Source: Campylorhamphus procurvoides
Lineage: Eukaryota; Chordata; Aves; Passeriformes; Dendrocolaptidae
DNA: 64,000 bases
Direction: 5' to 3'
NCBI GenBank assembly: GCA_013396655.1
Contig: WBMV01004760.1
Span: forward strand, 812,046 to 876,045
Made by a program: the position numbers and the translations under genes. Each line of letters starts with the position of its first letter. The stretch's first letter is position 1. Positions 25,001 to 37,190 of this stretch are shown one piece after another. The notes under the pieces were generated by a model. The model worked only from the letters and a program-made list of their open reading frames with translations. It made no database searches and was not told the origin of the DNA.

Positions 25001-26639
25001 TCAAGGGCTGGTAATGGACAGGCTTTCATGTCTGTTTCAAATGTAGCTTCTCCCTCCAAACAAGCATGCATTATAATTCCTGTTTGTCTATTTTCCTGTG
25101 GAATATGGAGAAGGGATTTTAAAAAGCATCTATTAATGCAGAGTGCATGGTGTAAATTTACTCCTGTGAAATCAGGAATGACTCAAGATCTTGGGTGTGT
25201 GGCAGAGAAAGAACTTCAGATCCTTATTGCCCATTTCCAAGGCAACTGCTGAAGTCAGTCTTGAACACTTGTTCTCACTTTAGCAATTTCTGGCAGAGAC
25301 AATGTGATATTGTATAGGGCAGCTTGTATGATATCTGAAACAGAACAAAACTTTGGAAACAATGGGAGAATTTGGCGTTTATTAATCTGTAGGGTGTGTG
25401 CATAGTTTAAATAACTTTATGATGTGAACATCTCTGTGCTTTAGAGTCCATAATCAAAGGCTTTACAGATTTAGCAGAAAGAATTCCATTTTAAAGCAAA
25501 ATTAAGATGTCAAAAAAAATTCTCAACATTACACTGGAAAGGCTTACATGTCCAAATCCTTTTATGTGCCCTTTTCTGAACACAAAGCCCAGAACATACA
25601 CACAGACTGAAAAAATTAATCAAATGTAAGTCAAGCATCGATGTTTGTGCACATATTTTTGCACCTGTATTTGACAATATTGATTTCCCTAAATTACTGT
25701 GACTCAGCACATTTGCATTTATTATCATATTGTTTTACAAAATGTCATTGACAACAGATGAATGGATCACATGCTATAGGCACCAAGAAACAATATACCC
25801 TTCTGATAGCTCCATTTTTGTCATTTAAAACATAGTAAATTTCCCTTTTCTTCCAATTTTCTTAGAATTGCACACTATTTGCATTACTGTGGTGTAAGAG
25901 GTGTATCATGGTAAAGAATATGACCAAAATGTCCAAACACCATCAAAGAATTCCCAATGCTAAAAAATGTGAGAGGGTTTGATTCACCAGGTTTAAGCTG
26001 TCTTTATGTCCATGCAGAAATCAGCTCTACCAGATTCCAGATCAGGCCTGTAGTGTTTTCCCAAGGGTTTGCCACTTAGTAAAAAGGCGGCTTGTTGTGC
26101 AGAAGTCTTAAAAATATAAACTCAGCTTTTTTGGTTTTGTGGTTAGGACAGTGCTGTTTATTGAGTTTCCAAGTAGGAATCTGGTAGGTTATCTAGCACT
26201 CAATAAATTACAGTATGACCATTGAGCTAAAAAAAAAAAATCAAGATGCCTACGGTGTCATCGTTGGTAATTAATCAAATAGTCGATCTGCTTATTTAAA
26301 ACAATATTATAAAAATTATGATGTCTTCTGGCATAATTTCCTGCTTCTATAAGGGTGTATTTTAATTTGGTATTCCTATTTACAACAACTTCAAAGAAAG
26401 CTCATTAATTGCCTTGCCATATATGCTGCATTTTTTGGTTTATTTTTTATATTTGCAAGCACGCTGAAAGCCTGAATTGTAAAAGTATCATGCTGATTAA
26501 ATTAACAATATCCTAATTATTTTAGCTTCTGAATGCTTGAAAATTTGACATACATTGAAAGATAAATATATCAACATTTGGGATTGAAAGAATACATGTC
26601 ATGGCTCTTTCTTTATTGAATAAGATGTATTTTTAATGG
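22061..26639. other. Noncoding sequence without recognisable gene
   Basis: AT-rich with a TTTTG-type simple repeat at 22245-22330. Frames reach 113 codons (23939-24280, minus) without recognisable content. A purine-leaning stretch lies at 22720-22950. Nothing else stands out. Confidence 0.65.
22245..22330. repeat. Degenerate (TTTTG)n/(GTTT)n low-complexity tract
   Basis: About 85 bases consisting almost only of T and G, in TTTTG, GTTTG and TTTGTTT units, preceded by a seven-C run. The minus-strand frame across it is dominated by Lys, Asn and Gln as a consequence. Confidence 0.85.
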
Positions 26640-26900
26640 ACTGTTTTATTATCCTGGCAAGTCCAAGGAAGTCCAAATCCAAATTCCTTTGGCCAGTTGG
26701 CTTGTCTCTCCTTCCAGGGATTGAGCAGTTGTGCCAATTTTTTTATTCATCCTTATTTACACGGAGTGACTGGAAGCTTTCAGAGTCAATCATTCCGATC
26801 GCTCATACCTGAACTGAACCCACATGAATGTAAATCCATCTGGCATTTACCCATCCCAGTTAATTTGCATATTTAGCTGTATAGTTTGTGTATTTCTTGT
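26640..26900. promoter_or_regulatory. Candidate conserved noncoding segment
   Basis: Unique-looking sequence with a GGCCAGTTGGC-like palindromic element near 26691, a CATTCCGATCG-type CpG element near 26793, and an octamer-like ATTTGCATAT fused to a TTAATTTG homeodomain-type site near 26860-26872. No coding potential. Enhancer-like by texture only; conservation unknown. Confidence 0.25.
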
Positions 26901-29900
26901 AGGGATAGTCAAATAGTGTTTATTATTTTGTGAGACCAGCTTGACCAGTAGCATCCTCTCTAAGGCAGGGGTTATAAAGGGCACACTGAGAGCTGTGCTG
27001 GGTTGCTGTTGCTGCAGGGCTGGAGCCGCGCACGTGTGTGCTGGGGTTTGTGTGTGTTACTGAATGTCCCTTTAACTCGCTGTGTGGTATGAGGGCCAGC
27101 GGGATGAGGTACAGCATGCCAGCTTTCCTTCCCAAAGGATCGAGTTGTTCATATTGGCAGGAAGTTTTACTTACCAAAGTGGTTAGCAACTGGCAAAGTG
27201 AGCACATCCAGGTCTGAGGTATTCCTTACACACATTTCTTCATGGGAATTTCTTGTGTTAACAAAGGTACAGTATGCAGCGTGCTTAATATTCTGTTTTA
27301 TTTATCAAGGCAAAGAAACAACTGTATGAGTAAGGTCAATATACAGTAAAAGTTATTTTAGGTGGAAGGTCAATATGTTGGTCCTTGTGGTTTGTTGTTC
27401 AAATCTTTAGAGATTTTATGTATTAGCAGCTATTTCCTGGAAGCAATAGGAATGATGTGAAATCCTAGAAGGATTTTCACTTTTCATTTTCCCTGTCTTC
27501 CTTTTAGAGGAGAATGGTCCTCATCCTCCTAAAATTAGTTCATTGCTTGGTTGTAAAATTTATATAACTTTTGCGGACTTTAATACTTTGCATGTATTAA
27601 AGAAAATGTGTGACCATGTTTTAAAAAGTACACAGATCTCATTCATATAAAAACTGAGTAAAATTAGATCAATTGAAGTGTTATGTTTATGAAAATTTTG
27701 CTCTCATCTGCACCAAATAAAAAGCTCCAGAAGGTCTTTGTTTAAGCGAGCTAGTCCAAGGCATCCTCTCTCTCCTTCCTCCCATGGACATGACGGCTCA
27801 ATGCACTGTCCTGGCATTGTGGTGATTCCTTTTCACTACTGCATTTGATTTAGAACACTATTTTTATGGAAATTAGTATGTTTTAAGTCTTTTGACTAAA
27901 GAAACATGTTTCTTCAGATAATTAATTGACCAAGAAGAGTTAATTTGTACATTTAATTAAAAAAAAAAACCCCAAACCCTGCAAAATTATTGCCAATCAA
28001 AACAAAGAAACACTCCGCACCAAATATTAAAGGTTGGAAAAAATGGTTAGTTTATTTTAAAAGTAATTTTTTGTTGATATTGTTGTCAACATCAAGACAC
28101 TTTTTGTCATAGAGGCTTTTGATGGGGCAATGATGTACATAGTAGTTTGTGATCATTGTGACAGCCTGGCTGCTGAAAGGCCATCGCTGTGGTTGTCTGG
28201 GGGAGATCAAGGTGCATCAACTGTAGAACAAGGCCTTGTTTTGGCTCACAGCTGTCCTGGAAAAGGGAGCCCAAGACTGAAAGAATGTTCCTGCTAAATC
28301 CATCCTTTCACCTCAGTTACAAGCTTCCCTGTATGTGGAGTTTAAGGAGAGATGAGTTATTTCCACAACAAGGCTCCTGTGTTAGCAGGTTTTAAGGCTT
28401 GCTGCGTGTCCTGCTATCACTGTTTTCTCAGTGGGATGACAGCAGCTGTTCTTTGATTGCAACATGAAGAAAGATGTGTTGAAGTCAGATAAGCATCACT
28501 GCCAAAGCAGCTTTACCTCCCAATTTGCTCGTCTTTGTAATGTGGCTTGTAATAAGGGATGCTGAAATTGAGCTTTGTACTTGAGTTAAATTGAAATCTT
28601 ACAAGTTATGTGAATCCAAAGAAATTTCTCTTCGTGTAGCTCTGCTTCTGGAGACAGTATGCACTCATGGCATTGTAAAATAAAAGGCACAGAATAAGAG
28701 GACATATCTGACCCTTGGTAGTAGTTCAGTAGGATTTTTTCATGTCATTCCTGATGATTATGATTTGCCTTTTTGATGATTTATTAGCCTTTTTTTTTTA
28801 ATCTGAAGTGATTTGTGGTTGGCCAGCAATACTTACTTTTATCTTCGTTTCCAAAGCTGCACTTGTAAGACCACATTGAGCAGCAGATTAATTCTCAAAT
28901 ACCTTGGTTCAGCTTTCACAGTTGCTGCCAAGGAGGCCTTCTTTCAGAGACCAGTTTGTCCTTTGTGATACTTGTAATTTACAATTACTTATGGCAACTT
29001 CGCTTTGGTGTTCTGCACAATGAAAAGTGAGCCTTTTGGATGCAAAATACGAATAAAGATAAGGAACATGAAAATGTACAGGAAACTTTCTTATTTTTAA
29101 ATGCTTTGAAGAATAGTGGCAAATAATCTGTTGGTGATATGATCCCATGTGCTTTGGCAGATACTGAAGATTTTTAGAATTTAAGCAGGGCTAAAGAAAT
29201 GCTCAGATCTGGTTTCTTCTGATCTCATTTGATTTTTGGTTATGTACAATGATGAATGGCATTCTTTAAAAAAAGAGTGCTAGTTCTAGTATCTGCTTAA
29301 ATCCACTGATGTCATATTAATTGCATTAAGAATAAATGGGCCTGGTAAGGCATATTTCCAAACAATACATCAGATGAGAAACTAATGTCCCAGAGTTTTG
29401 ATGACTTCAAAAATGTATCATTTCTAAATTTTCTTTCCAGGAGATTGAACCAGTAAAATTTTCAATCCATCTCTAGAATAGGTTTTACTGCATTTAAAAT
29501 TGTTTTTCAGTTTTAATTGAACAAATGTCAAAGCAGTTGCACAACAACAAAACATCATATTCAGTTGCATTCAGTAGGGTTTAGTTTCTCTCCATCTAAT
29601 CTTTCTATTGCAATTAAAATAAGAAATATATTACTTTGGTATTTTAAATTCACAATACACTCAAATAAGCATTTTTTGACAGTTGCAGAAGCTGGTTTTG
29701 AATTTTATGAACCATTTGATGTCTATATTGTTACAAAAAATAACTGTTGCTGTACATGGAGATACCTTTGACCATGACCCCAGTTGTGTTTTTAGCCCTC
29801 AGAAGACTGTCATTGATCACTAGTAAAATTTTTATGAAAGAAATACTAATGATGAGAATTTATAAAAAAAAAATGCGAAGCTACTGATAAAGCACTGAAT

Positions 29901-30479
29901 AGGAAAAAAGTACTGCTCAGCAAACTAGCATGAAAGTTCACATTCCAGAAAATATTAAGTAGAAAATTTCCTCTCCAGTTTCCTTCAATCTCTGCCCGTG
30001 CCTTGTTGAAGAGACCTGTGGTGGTGTTTTGCACAAGGTAGATGTGATGATTCATGATAATAGGGGCAATTATTGTCATTTTGCTACTTCTAATAATAGT
30101 AATAATAACTGTAGAAGCTTTTCTTCTCTAAAAGCTGCTCATTTCTCCTACCTTTCGAAATGCAAAGTTTCTGTTCGTGTGTCAGAGCCCTTTGTTTTGA
30201 GGATGTGCCCACTGGGACACTTTAAAGGGCCACGTCTGTTTTATTCTGAGGAGGTGCCCTGAGCAAACCAGAAATCTGAAGGAAACCTTCCAGTGTGGGC
30301 CCTTGGTTGTGTTCCTTTCTGGGGCTCACAGACCTGGGAGCTTTGCAGAGCTTTATTGTGTGCACAGGCTCCAAGGGGAATGAAAAGGGAGAATGAATTG
30401 GAGCCCCCACAGCAGAAAAATCTTGAGAAGTGTTTGGTGAAATACTGAGATCCTTCTATGAAAGTGAAGAATTTACAAT
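26901..30479. other. Noncoding sequence without recognisable gene
   Basis: A small GC- and CpG-richer patch lies at 26980-27120, and a 16-bp palindrome at 27899-27914. Frames are below 95 codons and unrecognised. Purine-rich sequence at 30230-30420 produces overlapping frames on both strands that I regard as chance. Confidence 0.65.
27899..27914. repeat. 16-bp perfect palindrome
   Basis: AAGAAACATGTTTCTT equals its own reverse complement. Its core AAACATGTTT matches the p53-family half-site pattern RRRCWWGYYY, but a second half-site is not adjacent, so a specific role is not supported. Confidence 0.8.
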
Positions 30480-31790
30480 ACATTTAGAGGACATGAAGAA
30501 ATTATGCTTCATTTTAAATCTTTTAAAATTTTAATAAGACTGTAGTTCATTTCTGAAAAGGTTCAGTGTCAGTTCCAACCAATTAGTCTAATGAAAAGCA
30601 ATTAGAACATCCCTATTTGCAAAGAGAATTTTCAGACTTTTTTTTTCCCCCCTCCTACATTGTATTTAAGGAGACACTCTAAAGTATTTTGGCACAGCTA
30701 CACTCACTGTATCCATTATCACTCTTTCTTTTCTCTTACATATTAGTGAATGTAAACCAAGACGTTTTTAGCCTCCCTGGTTTTCATTCAGTTTTTCAAA
30801 CAAAGTGGTAGTGACTAAAACAGCTCTATCAGCCTCTCAAGGAGGCCAATTTAAGCATTGGCAACTTGCCATAAACATAAAAATACTATTTATTTATTTA
30901 GTTATGAGGTGGGGGGCTAAGATGGGGCAAGTGCCCCTTTTTTGTTTTCTTAAACAAAAATAAAATTTCCCCTGGCTTGAATCTTCTCCAATAATAAATA
31001 ATTCTCTTTCAAATATGAAATGTAATTAAATAATACCAATAATTGAAAGTGTTGAAAGGAGATTGTTAGGTTGGGTACCTAAATCCATTGTAAAGTATGA
31101 AAAGAGGTCTCAGGGTTTTTAATTACATTGTATTTATATCCCAGTGGTTAAAACCCCCCTTTATTTTGTTTGCATAGTTTAGCCTAAACAACAATTCACA
31201 TTACTATTGATAGTTAGCACTCACATCCTGTTTTAAGAAATGGCTGCTTTGTTTGCTCTTTCTAAAGTTGAGCTGGTGTTAGAATTTAAGGTCGAAATTC
31301 CATTTTGAAATTCTGTGGATGTAGCTCTGACTCTGCCAGCCAGTTTGGGTCCATGGCCCTGCTTTGTTCCTAGGGGTGATGTGAGTCATGAAAAGGTCTA
31401 TTTCCAAGTCCTTATTGCATTTGTATCTGGGCAGCATTTTCTGGTGGGACTTCCCTTCATGGGGATAAATTAATTCATCTTAATTTCTGAAAACAGTTTG
31501 CAAAATTCCCCCCTGATTTCTGAATCCAGCCCATCAACTGCATATTTGGATTGGCACCTGGTAATCATTTTGCCCTACTGTGAATTAAAAGACTGACACC
31601 TCAGCTGGTCTCTGGTTTTTATTTTCCAGGCTGTAAATAATAGTGGTGCTTTTTTAAAAAATTATTCTCAGTAGCATAGATATCACATTCATTTGCTTCC
31701 CCTTTATTTGCCTTTTCCCTGGTCAAAAATATTTGTGTCTCAAACTATGAAAATAAAAGTCAATGAAATGAAAAAGGCATGTGTTCGTGT
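30480..31790. promoter_or_regulatory. Candidate conserved regulatory block (about 1.3 kb)
   Basis: The longest stretch in the window that reads like vertebrate conserved noncoding sequence. Visible sites include a palindromic AATTAGTCTAAT near 30581, TAATTA at 31120-31125, TTTGCATA at 31169-31176, CTTTGTT near 31248, a perfect AP-1 core TGAGTCA at 31382-31388, repeated TTAATT near 31468-31482, and an E-box CACCTG at 31555-31560. There is no frame over 60 codons and no recognised repeat. This is inference from motif content and the absence of repeat decay; no cross-species comparison was possible. Confidence 0.35.
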
Positions 31791-34700
31791 TAGTAGGACC
31801 ATCTATGATGTTCATCTTTTAGCATAATTTTTAAGCAGTATGGTGCTTCTTTTGAAACACAAATCAGGGATTTTTGATGATCTAACAAAGTGCACAGTAT
31901 GGAGGAGTGAGTGATAAAAAACTTGGAAGCAGATGTGAATTAGAATAGAGAAATCTGAAGTATCATGGCTAAGTTATTAACAGGGATCCTTAGAGGAAAG
32001 GGATACACTGTTGGTTTTAAAGGTTACAATCGGCATCCTGCTGTATTTTATACATGTCGAGTTGGTATAGCTGCACACACTGGGCAGACTGTGAACTGGT
32101 CCCTCTTCTTAGGGAATAAGTACAGCATCTTTAAGTATCACTGAGACCACAGAAAATTCACTCTAGGTAGAGTGAATGGTAACAGTTCATTCTTCCACCA
32201 TGCTATTAATGTCTGGTTTCTTATTGGAACAGGAATTTCTGTAGCTTTCAATGTTAATGCTCACAAACTGAGATTCTGTAATGTAGATAAATCTTGACTG
32301 TTCATCAGCTTTCTTCTTAAGCACTTATTCTGTCATGTTAATTTTTGTCCTAGACTTTCTAAGCTAATATATTGCTTTACCCATTGTGAAATCGTTATGA
32401 TAATGCTGCTTCTAACAAAAAAAAAAAAGCTTTAGGTTGTTTGCTGTCTTATGAGGAGTGCCACCATTTTCAGCTTGTTGCTTGTCTCCAAATTACCACA
32501 TTTTTCACAGACGTAGAGCTTTTTGTTTCATATCTAACTTAGGTAGTCATTTTCTTGGTATTCTGCCTCACTTGAAAGTCTCCATTGTATCTTTTGCTGG
32601 AATCAGTAGGCTTTATTTTTTTTCTAAACTATTCAATCACACTGCTAGTTTTATTTAACTTTTGTTGATTTTACTCAAAATGAGGTGTGGCTTGAAGTGT
32701 CTTGGTTCAAATATACTTCGTCTAAAGGGTGTGTAGGTATCTGGATGACAGATGTTACAAAGATAAACTACTGTCATATGCCCTAATATTGTTCCTGAAG
32801 ATGATTTATCAAGTGATTAGCAGAGCTGTCAGAATTAGCTTATATTTAGTTCCTAATCTAGAAAGCTTTTATTTAGCCACTGACTTGTCTCTCTTTAATT
32901 CTGATGATTCCTATGGGGGAGACAACTAGCCTTAAAATAAAATATTAAGTTGATATGTGGATTCCTGATTTGAAGTTTGTCTTGGAAATACAAAGTTTTC
33001 TGTATTACTGTCAGTAATTACTTGGACACCTGATCAGTGTCAATGCATAAAAATGAGTGCTGTGGTTTCAGATCTGTATTTGTTAATTTAAAAGGAAAAT
33101 TGGTATGATTTAAATAAAATGATATCTTGTTTTAGTACTTAAACCTTATATACTTATTCTGGAGGAAGGATATGAATGGAAGTACTTCGTAGAGACAAAA
33201 CTAAACAGCAGTTTGTGAACAAAAATAGATTTATTTGTTAAATGTGTTTTCTTTCTGAGTTTTTGTGCAAACATTAAAATGTGAAGGGTTTAACTGAAAG
33301 TCTGAGAGAAGCTTTGGAAATGGAATGAATCCCTCTTCCTTCTAATGACACGTTATAAAGGTGGTTTAATCTTACACTGTGAGTGAGTGTTCTGCTGGCA
33401 GGTTCTCATGTGAGCAGATTAGACATCCAACTGAGACAGTTTTATCGTATTGATTCATTCTCCTGGAAGAATGCAGGCTTTTACTTATTTTAGAGATGAT
33501 TCCAAGTGGCTTGTTGAGATTACATCTTGCATGTGAATTTTAGCTGGGATTATGTTACATGGGAGTGATGACTTTTAATAGACCTAGTTCAGGTGGTATT
33601 GCAGAAAAGGAGTAACAGCCTAATGGGAAGGGCTAAAATACACACAGATAGCAAGCAGATCCAGGGAATTCTGTACGTAATGTGCTTGAATAGTGCACGT
33701 GTACACACAAAGAAATATAAAAAAAATTACTGCGGATTTATGTTCTCAGAGAATAGGCAGTTGTACATAAACCATCCTTATGTCTGGGCACTTCACAACC
33801 AAGTGGCAGCTCAGATTATTTTTAAAGGCATGTTCATTGATGGACAAAAGGGAATAAATATATCCTCAGCCAAACTTGATTGATGCTCTGTACTGCTATG
33901 ACACTTGGTAACATTCAGATGGACTTTAGGGAAAAATCAGAATTCTACATAAAGCTTAGCAATTAATATTTTGTATAAACTTTCCACTACTTTTTATCAC
34001 AAATAAGTTTTTTTGCTAAGGATGACATTCCTGCTTGAAGCAACATTGACTTCAGAATTAGATTAGGCTTGTATGGACTGAGATTTTTTTTTTACCAAGA
34101 CCTCAGAGTATATGGTCAGTGAAATATATGGAGACATATAAACAAGTAGTACAGAAATAAGAATAGTTCATGCATTTGTCTATCTGCCTTTCATGCAAGC
34201 AAGGGTGAAGCAACAATGTTGTGGAGGTTATAATGAACAACCACATGTAACTCAAAGGTCTTTGCTGGCATCACAAGTTCAATGTAAATGAGCCTTCTCA
34301 GCAGCAGAACTTGGGACTGAGTTTAATCCATCAAGTCAGTCAGAAAGAGGGAATTGAAGAATCAAACTTACCTGCATATCTTGCATATCTACAGATCATT
34401 AAATGTTCTTTTTTCCACATGAGATTGAGTTGCCCTGAACAGAATTTAGCACATACTTTGCTGGTAACTCCACCAGTACCAATACAATTTTGGATGTGTA
34501 TTTATTAGTCAGGAGAACTCTGTGAATGAACCTCTTTTCTCTCTTTACAAACCCCAAATTTTGTCTCCTCAGCCTTGGTTTCTCTCTTTAGATTGCCAAT
34601 AATGCTGTGCTGGCCACCTATATAGTGGTACTTAGTGTCTCCTGAGAGCTCAGGTCATAGATGATAATAACTAATTCAGTGTTATCCAGCTATAAGGCTA

Positions 34701-35039
34701 TTTGATTATAGAAATTTTGCAATAATTATTAATATGAATCTATCACCTAAAGAAGAGCTTTAGATTCACTACATGAAGTCTTTGCATTTTACCTACATAA
34801 CCGATTCTTAAAGGTCAAATACCAATTCACTCTGTTACTGATTCAGCATAACAAAAATGGAGTTCTCCCATCATTGCCGGCTGTAAATTCTACAGACTGT
34901 TCTTTCTTTGGATAGATTTCAGTTGTCATTTTTTATATATAGCACTTGAAAAATTATTTCTAACCAGAAGTTGAACTTCAGTAACAAAGTGCCTATTCAT
35001 TAGACATGATATTTCCTGGATATCAGAAGGGTATCTGCA
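31791..35039. other. Noncoding sequence without recognisable gene
   Basis: AT-rich; frames up to 96 codons (33593-33883, plus), unrecognised. A perfect inverted repeat at 32156-32177 and an A-run near 32418 are the only structural features. Confidence 0.65.
32156..32177. repeat. 10-bp perfect inverted repeat, 2-nt spacer
   Basis: ATTCACTCTA, spacer GG, TAGAGTGAAT, exact reverse complements. In a hairpin, the innermost pairs would open to form the loop. Confidence 0.85.
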
Positions 35040-35700
35040 ATAGCCTTTTATCAAAGGCAAGATAAGATTCCTCCTTTCCCTGTGACTCAGCCAACCCAGC
35101 AAGGAGCAAAGAGGCGACTTCTGTAAGAGAGTTTTCTATCATGTTCCAGGTAATTAAGTCAATTGCTTTTCAGTTGGCATTAATAAAATGTTTCTTTCAG
35201 TTGCAGATTAATTCCTGGCTACAAATATCTTTACACAGAAATGCATTAAAGATTTTAAAGTTTGAATGTGTTTAAGATGCTTACAATTGAATTAGGATTG
35301 GATTTAAATATGCATTATTTTTAAACACATAGAAAGTTTTCCATTTGTCACAACTAAACAATCATAAATATGTACAGCCTTTTCAGGGAAAACGCAGCAA
35401 CACAATAAGTGAAGTCAAAGTATTTAGAAATAGAATTAGTTCTAGATAATGGGCTGTACCAGTTGTAGAAAATAGGATTTGAAACTCAAACAAACCAAAA
35501 ATATATAAATAAATGACAGCCATTGGTCTTCTGTAATTTACATTCCAAAAGGTCACCTACACTTTAAAGCCTGGCTCCTCCAGAGCTCAATAAAAACAAT
35601 AGAAGTCACAGCCAGCTCTCTGGCTTGCCATGACAATCCCCTAAGATGGAAGAGAAAAAGTCATCTGAGATGATGCAGACTGAGAAGTGCTTCATTATGA
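35040..35700. promoter_or_regulatory. Candidate enhancer with TCF/LEF-, GATA- and AP-1-type cluster
   Basis: Within 40 bases lie ATCAAAG (35050-35056, TCF/LEF type), AGATAAG (35060-35066, GATA type) and TGACTCA followed by GC (35083-35089, AP-1/MAF type). Downstream are TAATTAAG near 35150, GATTAATTCC near 35204, and AT-rich homeodomain-type cores near 35310, then a GC-balanced part (35540-35690) without stop-poor frames. Cofactor-type clustering suggests an enhancer, but single motifs of this length occur by chance, and conservation is unmeasured. Confidence 0.3.
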
Positions 35701-37042
35701 CACTGAATTTTATAGGTCTTCCGAATAACAAAAAGGCTTTTAGGGAAAAAAATAATTTTTGCACAGATTCCTTTATTTGTTGATTTTTTTCTCTCTTAAT
35801 ATGACAGGATTAAGTTGATTAGATTCTAAAATCTAAACTGATTTTAGAAGTTTAAAAATAGTCTCAAAAATTGCAGTTGCTTTGCTTAGATGTGTGAGTC
35901 CCACACTTAACTCATGCCATCTTGCAAGTCTGTAGGCATGAATTTTGCATGAGATTATCCCATGTGTTCTTACAAGACAGTGACCAAATGTTTGGTTTGT
36001 TGTTTGTTTTTTTTTTTTCTTTTTTGAGTGGTTTGATTTAGGCATTGTTTGCTTATTAATGAATCTTTTCCCAGTGCTGATGTTAGTGTGTATTTCTGTG
36101 TATTGCCTGTATGAGTACCTGAGTGTCTCAACGGTATGTAGAGACAGAATTTTTTAGGGGGGAAAAAGAATCACAATATAAAAGTCAGTAGAAAATACTG
36201 AACTTCCTCCATAGCATGCTGGTAGCAGGAGGATTAGGCGCTTGAGAAGGTGGGTTCTGTGAGTCAGGGGCCGGCTGCCAGCGAACAGTGGAAGGGTGCA
36301 TGGCAGTGTTGGACCTGAGTGGGGATTGCAGTGTGTGCACAGCCTTATCAAATGCACTTACATGGCACAAAGCATCTTCTCTGTCTTCTATCCCACCATG
36401 TATTTTCCAGTTCTTTCTTTGCTCTCTGTTGCACTGTACTCTTCAAGCCACTTAAAGATTCTGTAATATTTTCAGGATAAAAAAATCAATCTATACCTAC
36501 CACGCAAATTCCTCTTTGTGAATAGGTTGTAGTTAAGTCTGGACAGAGTCTTATGTGGGCTGACTTATATCTTATTTTTATCCTTAAGTTGTCTCTCATG
36601 ACAGTTTGTACTTCTAGATGCCATCTACATTCACCTCCACTCTGTGTAAATAACACTCTTCATTGCTTCTGAATGTAGTAACAGTGCAAAAATGTCTTAA
36701 GTAGCATAAGTGGGTTTAATCATAATATTGGGGCATAAAGAGGAGAAACTCTCAGGAACATGTGTTAAAATGTGGATGTAGGGAAGGTGTTCACTTACAT
36801 TTCCTTTCACATTTCTAGCTGCAAGGTGCAGTCAGAACGAATTCTACTTCACTGTTGTTGGGGGGTCAAAAATTAAAAATGAAATGCTGCTTCATTATTT
36901 CCTCCCCTGGATTTTCCAGCCTCTTCTAAAATCTTATATTCAACCCTACTGTAATTGTACTGAATTTTATTTGGTACACTCTCGCATTATTTGGATATTT
37001 GCATTATTTGCAAATTTGGGTTTGTCTGTCATAGGTTCTTTA
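35701..37042. other. Noncoding sequence without recognisable gene
   Basis: Contains a poly-T/TTTG patch at 35998-36025 and short frames only (70 codons or fewer). The block 36200-36350 is slightly GC-richer and gives two overlapping minus-strand frames without recognisable content. Confidence 0.65.
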
Positions 37043-37190
37043 TCATAGAATCATGGAACAGTTTGGGTTGGAAGGGACCTTCAAAGGTCTTGTCATTGTC
37101 CCTCTGCCACTGGCAGGGACATTATCTCCCCTTTGCCAGCATCTTTCTTTACAATTACAATGTACTCATTTAAAACTTTCAGGATTGCCC
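37043..37190 (-). mobile_element. Truncated CR1 LINE 3' end
   Basis: The plus strand starts TCATAGAATCATGGAACAG and continues TTTGGGTTGGAAGGGACC, the reverse complement of the hallmark avian CR1 3' terminus (repeated ATTCTATG octamer preceded by GGTCCCTTCCAACCC). The match continues through a CCCTCTGCCACTGGCAGGGACA-like segment (about 37100-37122), then decays in the region that should read CCTTGAACACTTCCAGGGATGG (about 37165-37190). The element is therefore on the minus strand with its 3' end at 37043, and is severely 5'-truncated, as is usual for CR1. It is less diverged than the relic at 480-1095 and is the strongest single clue to an avian origin. Confidence 0.92.
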
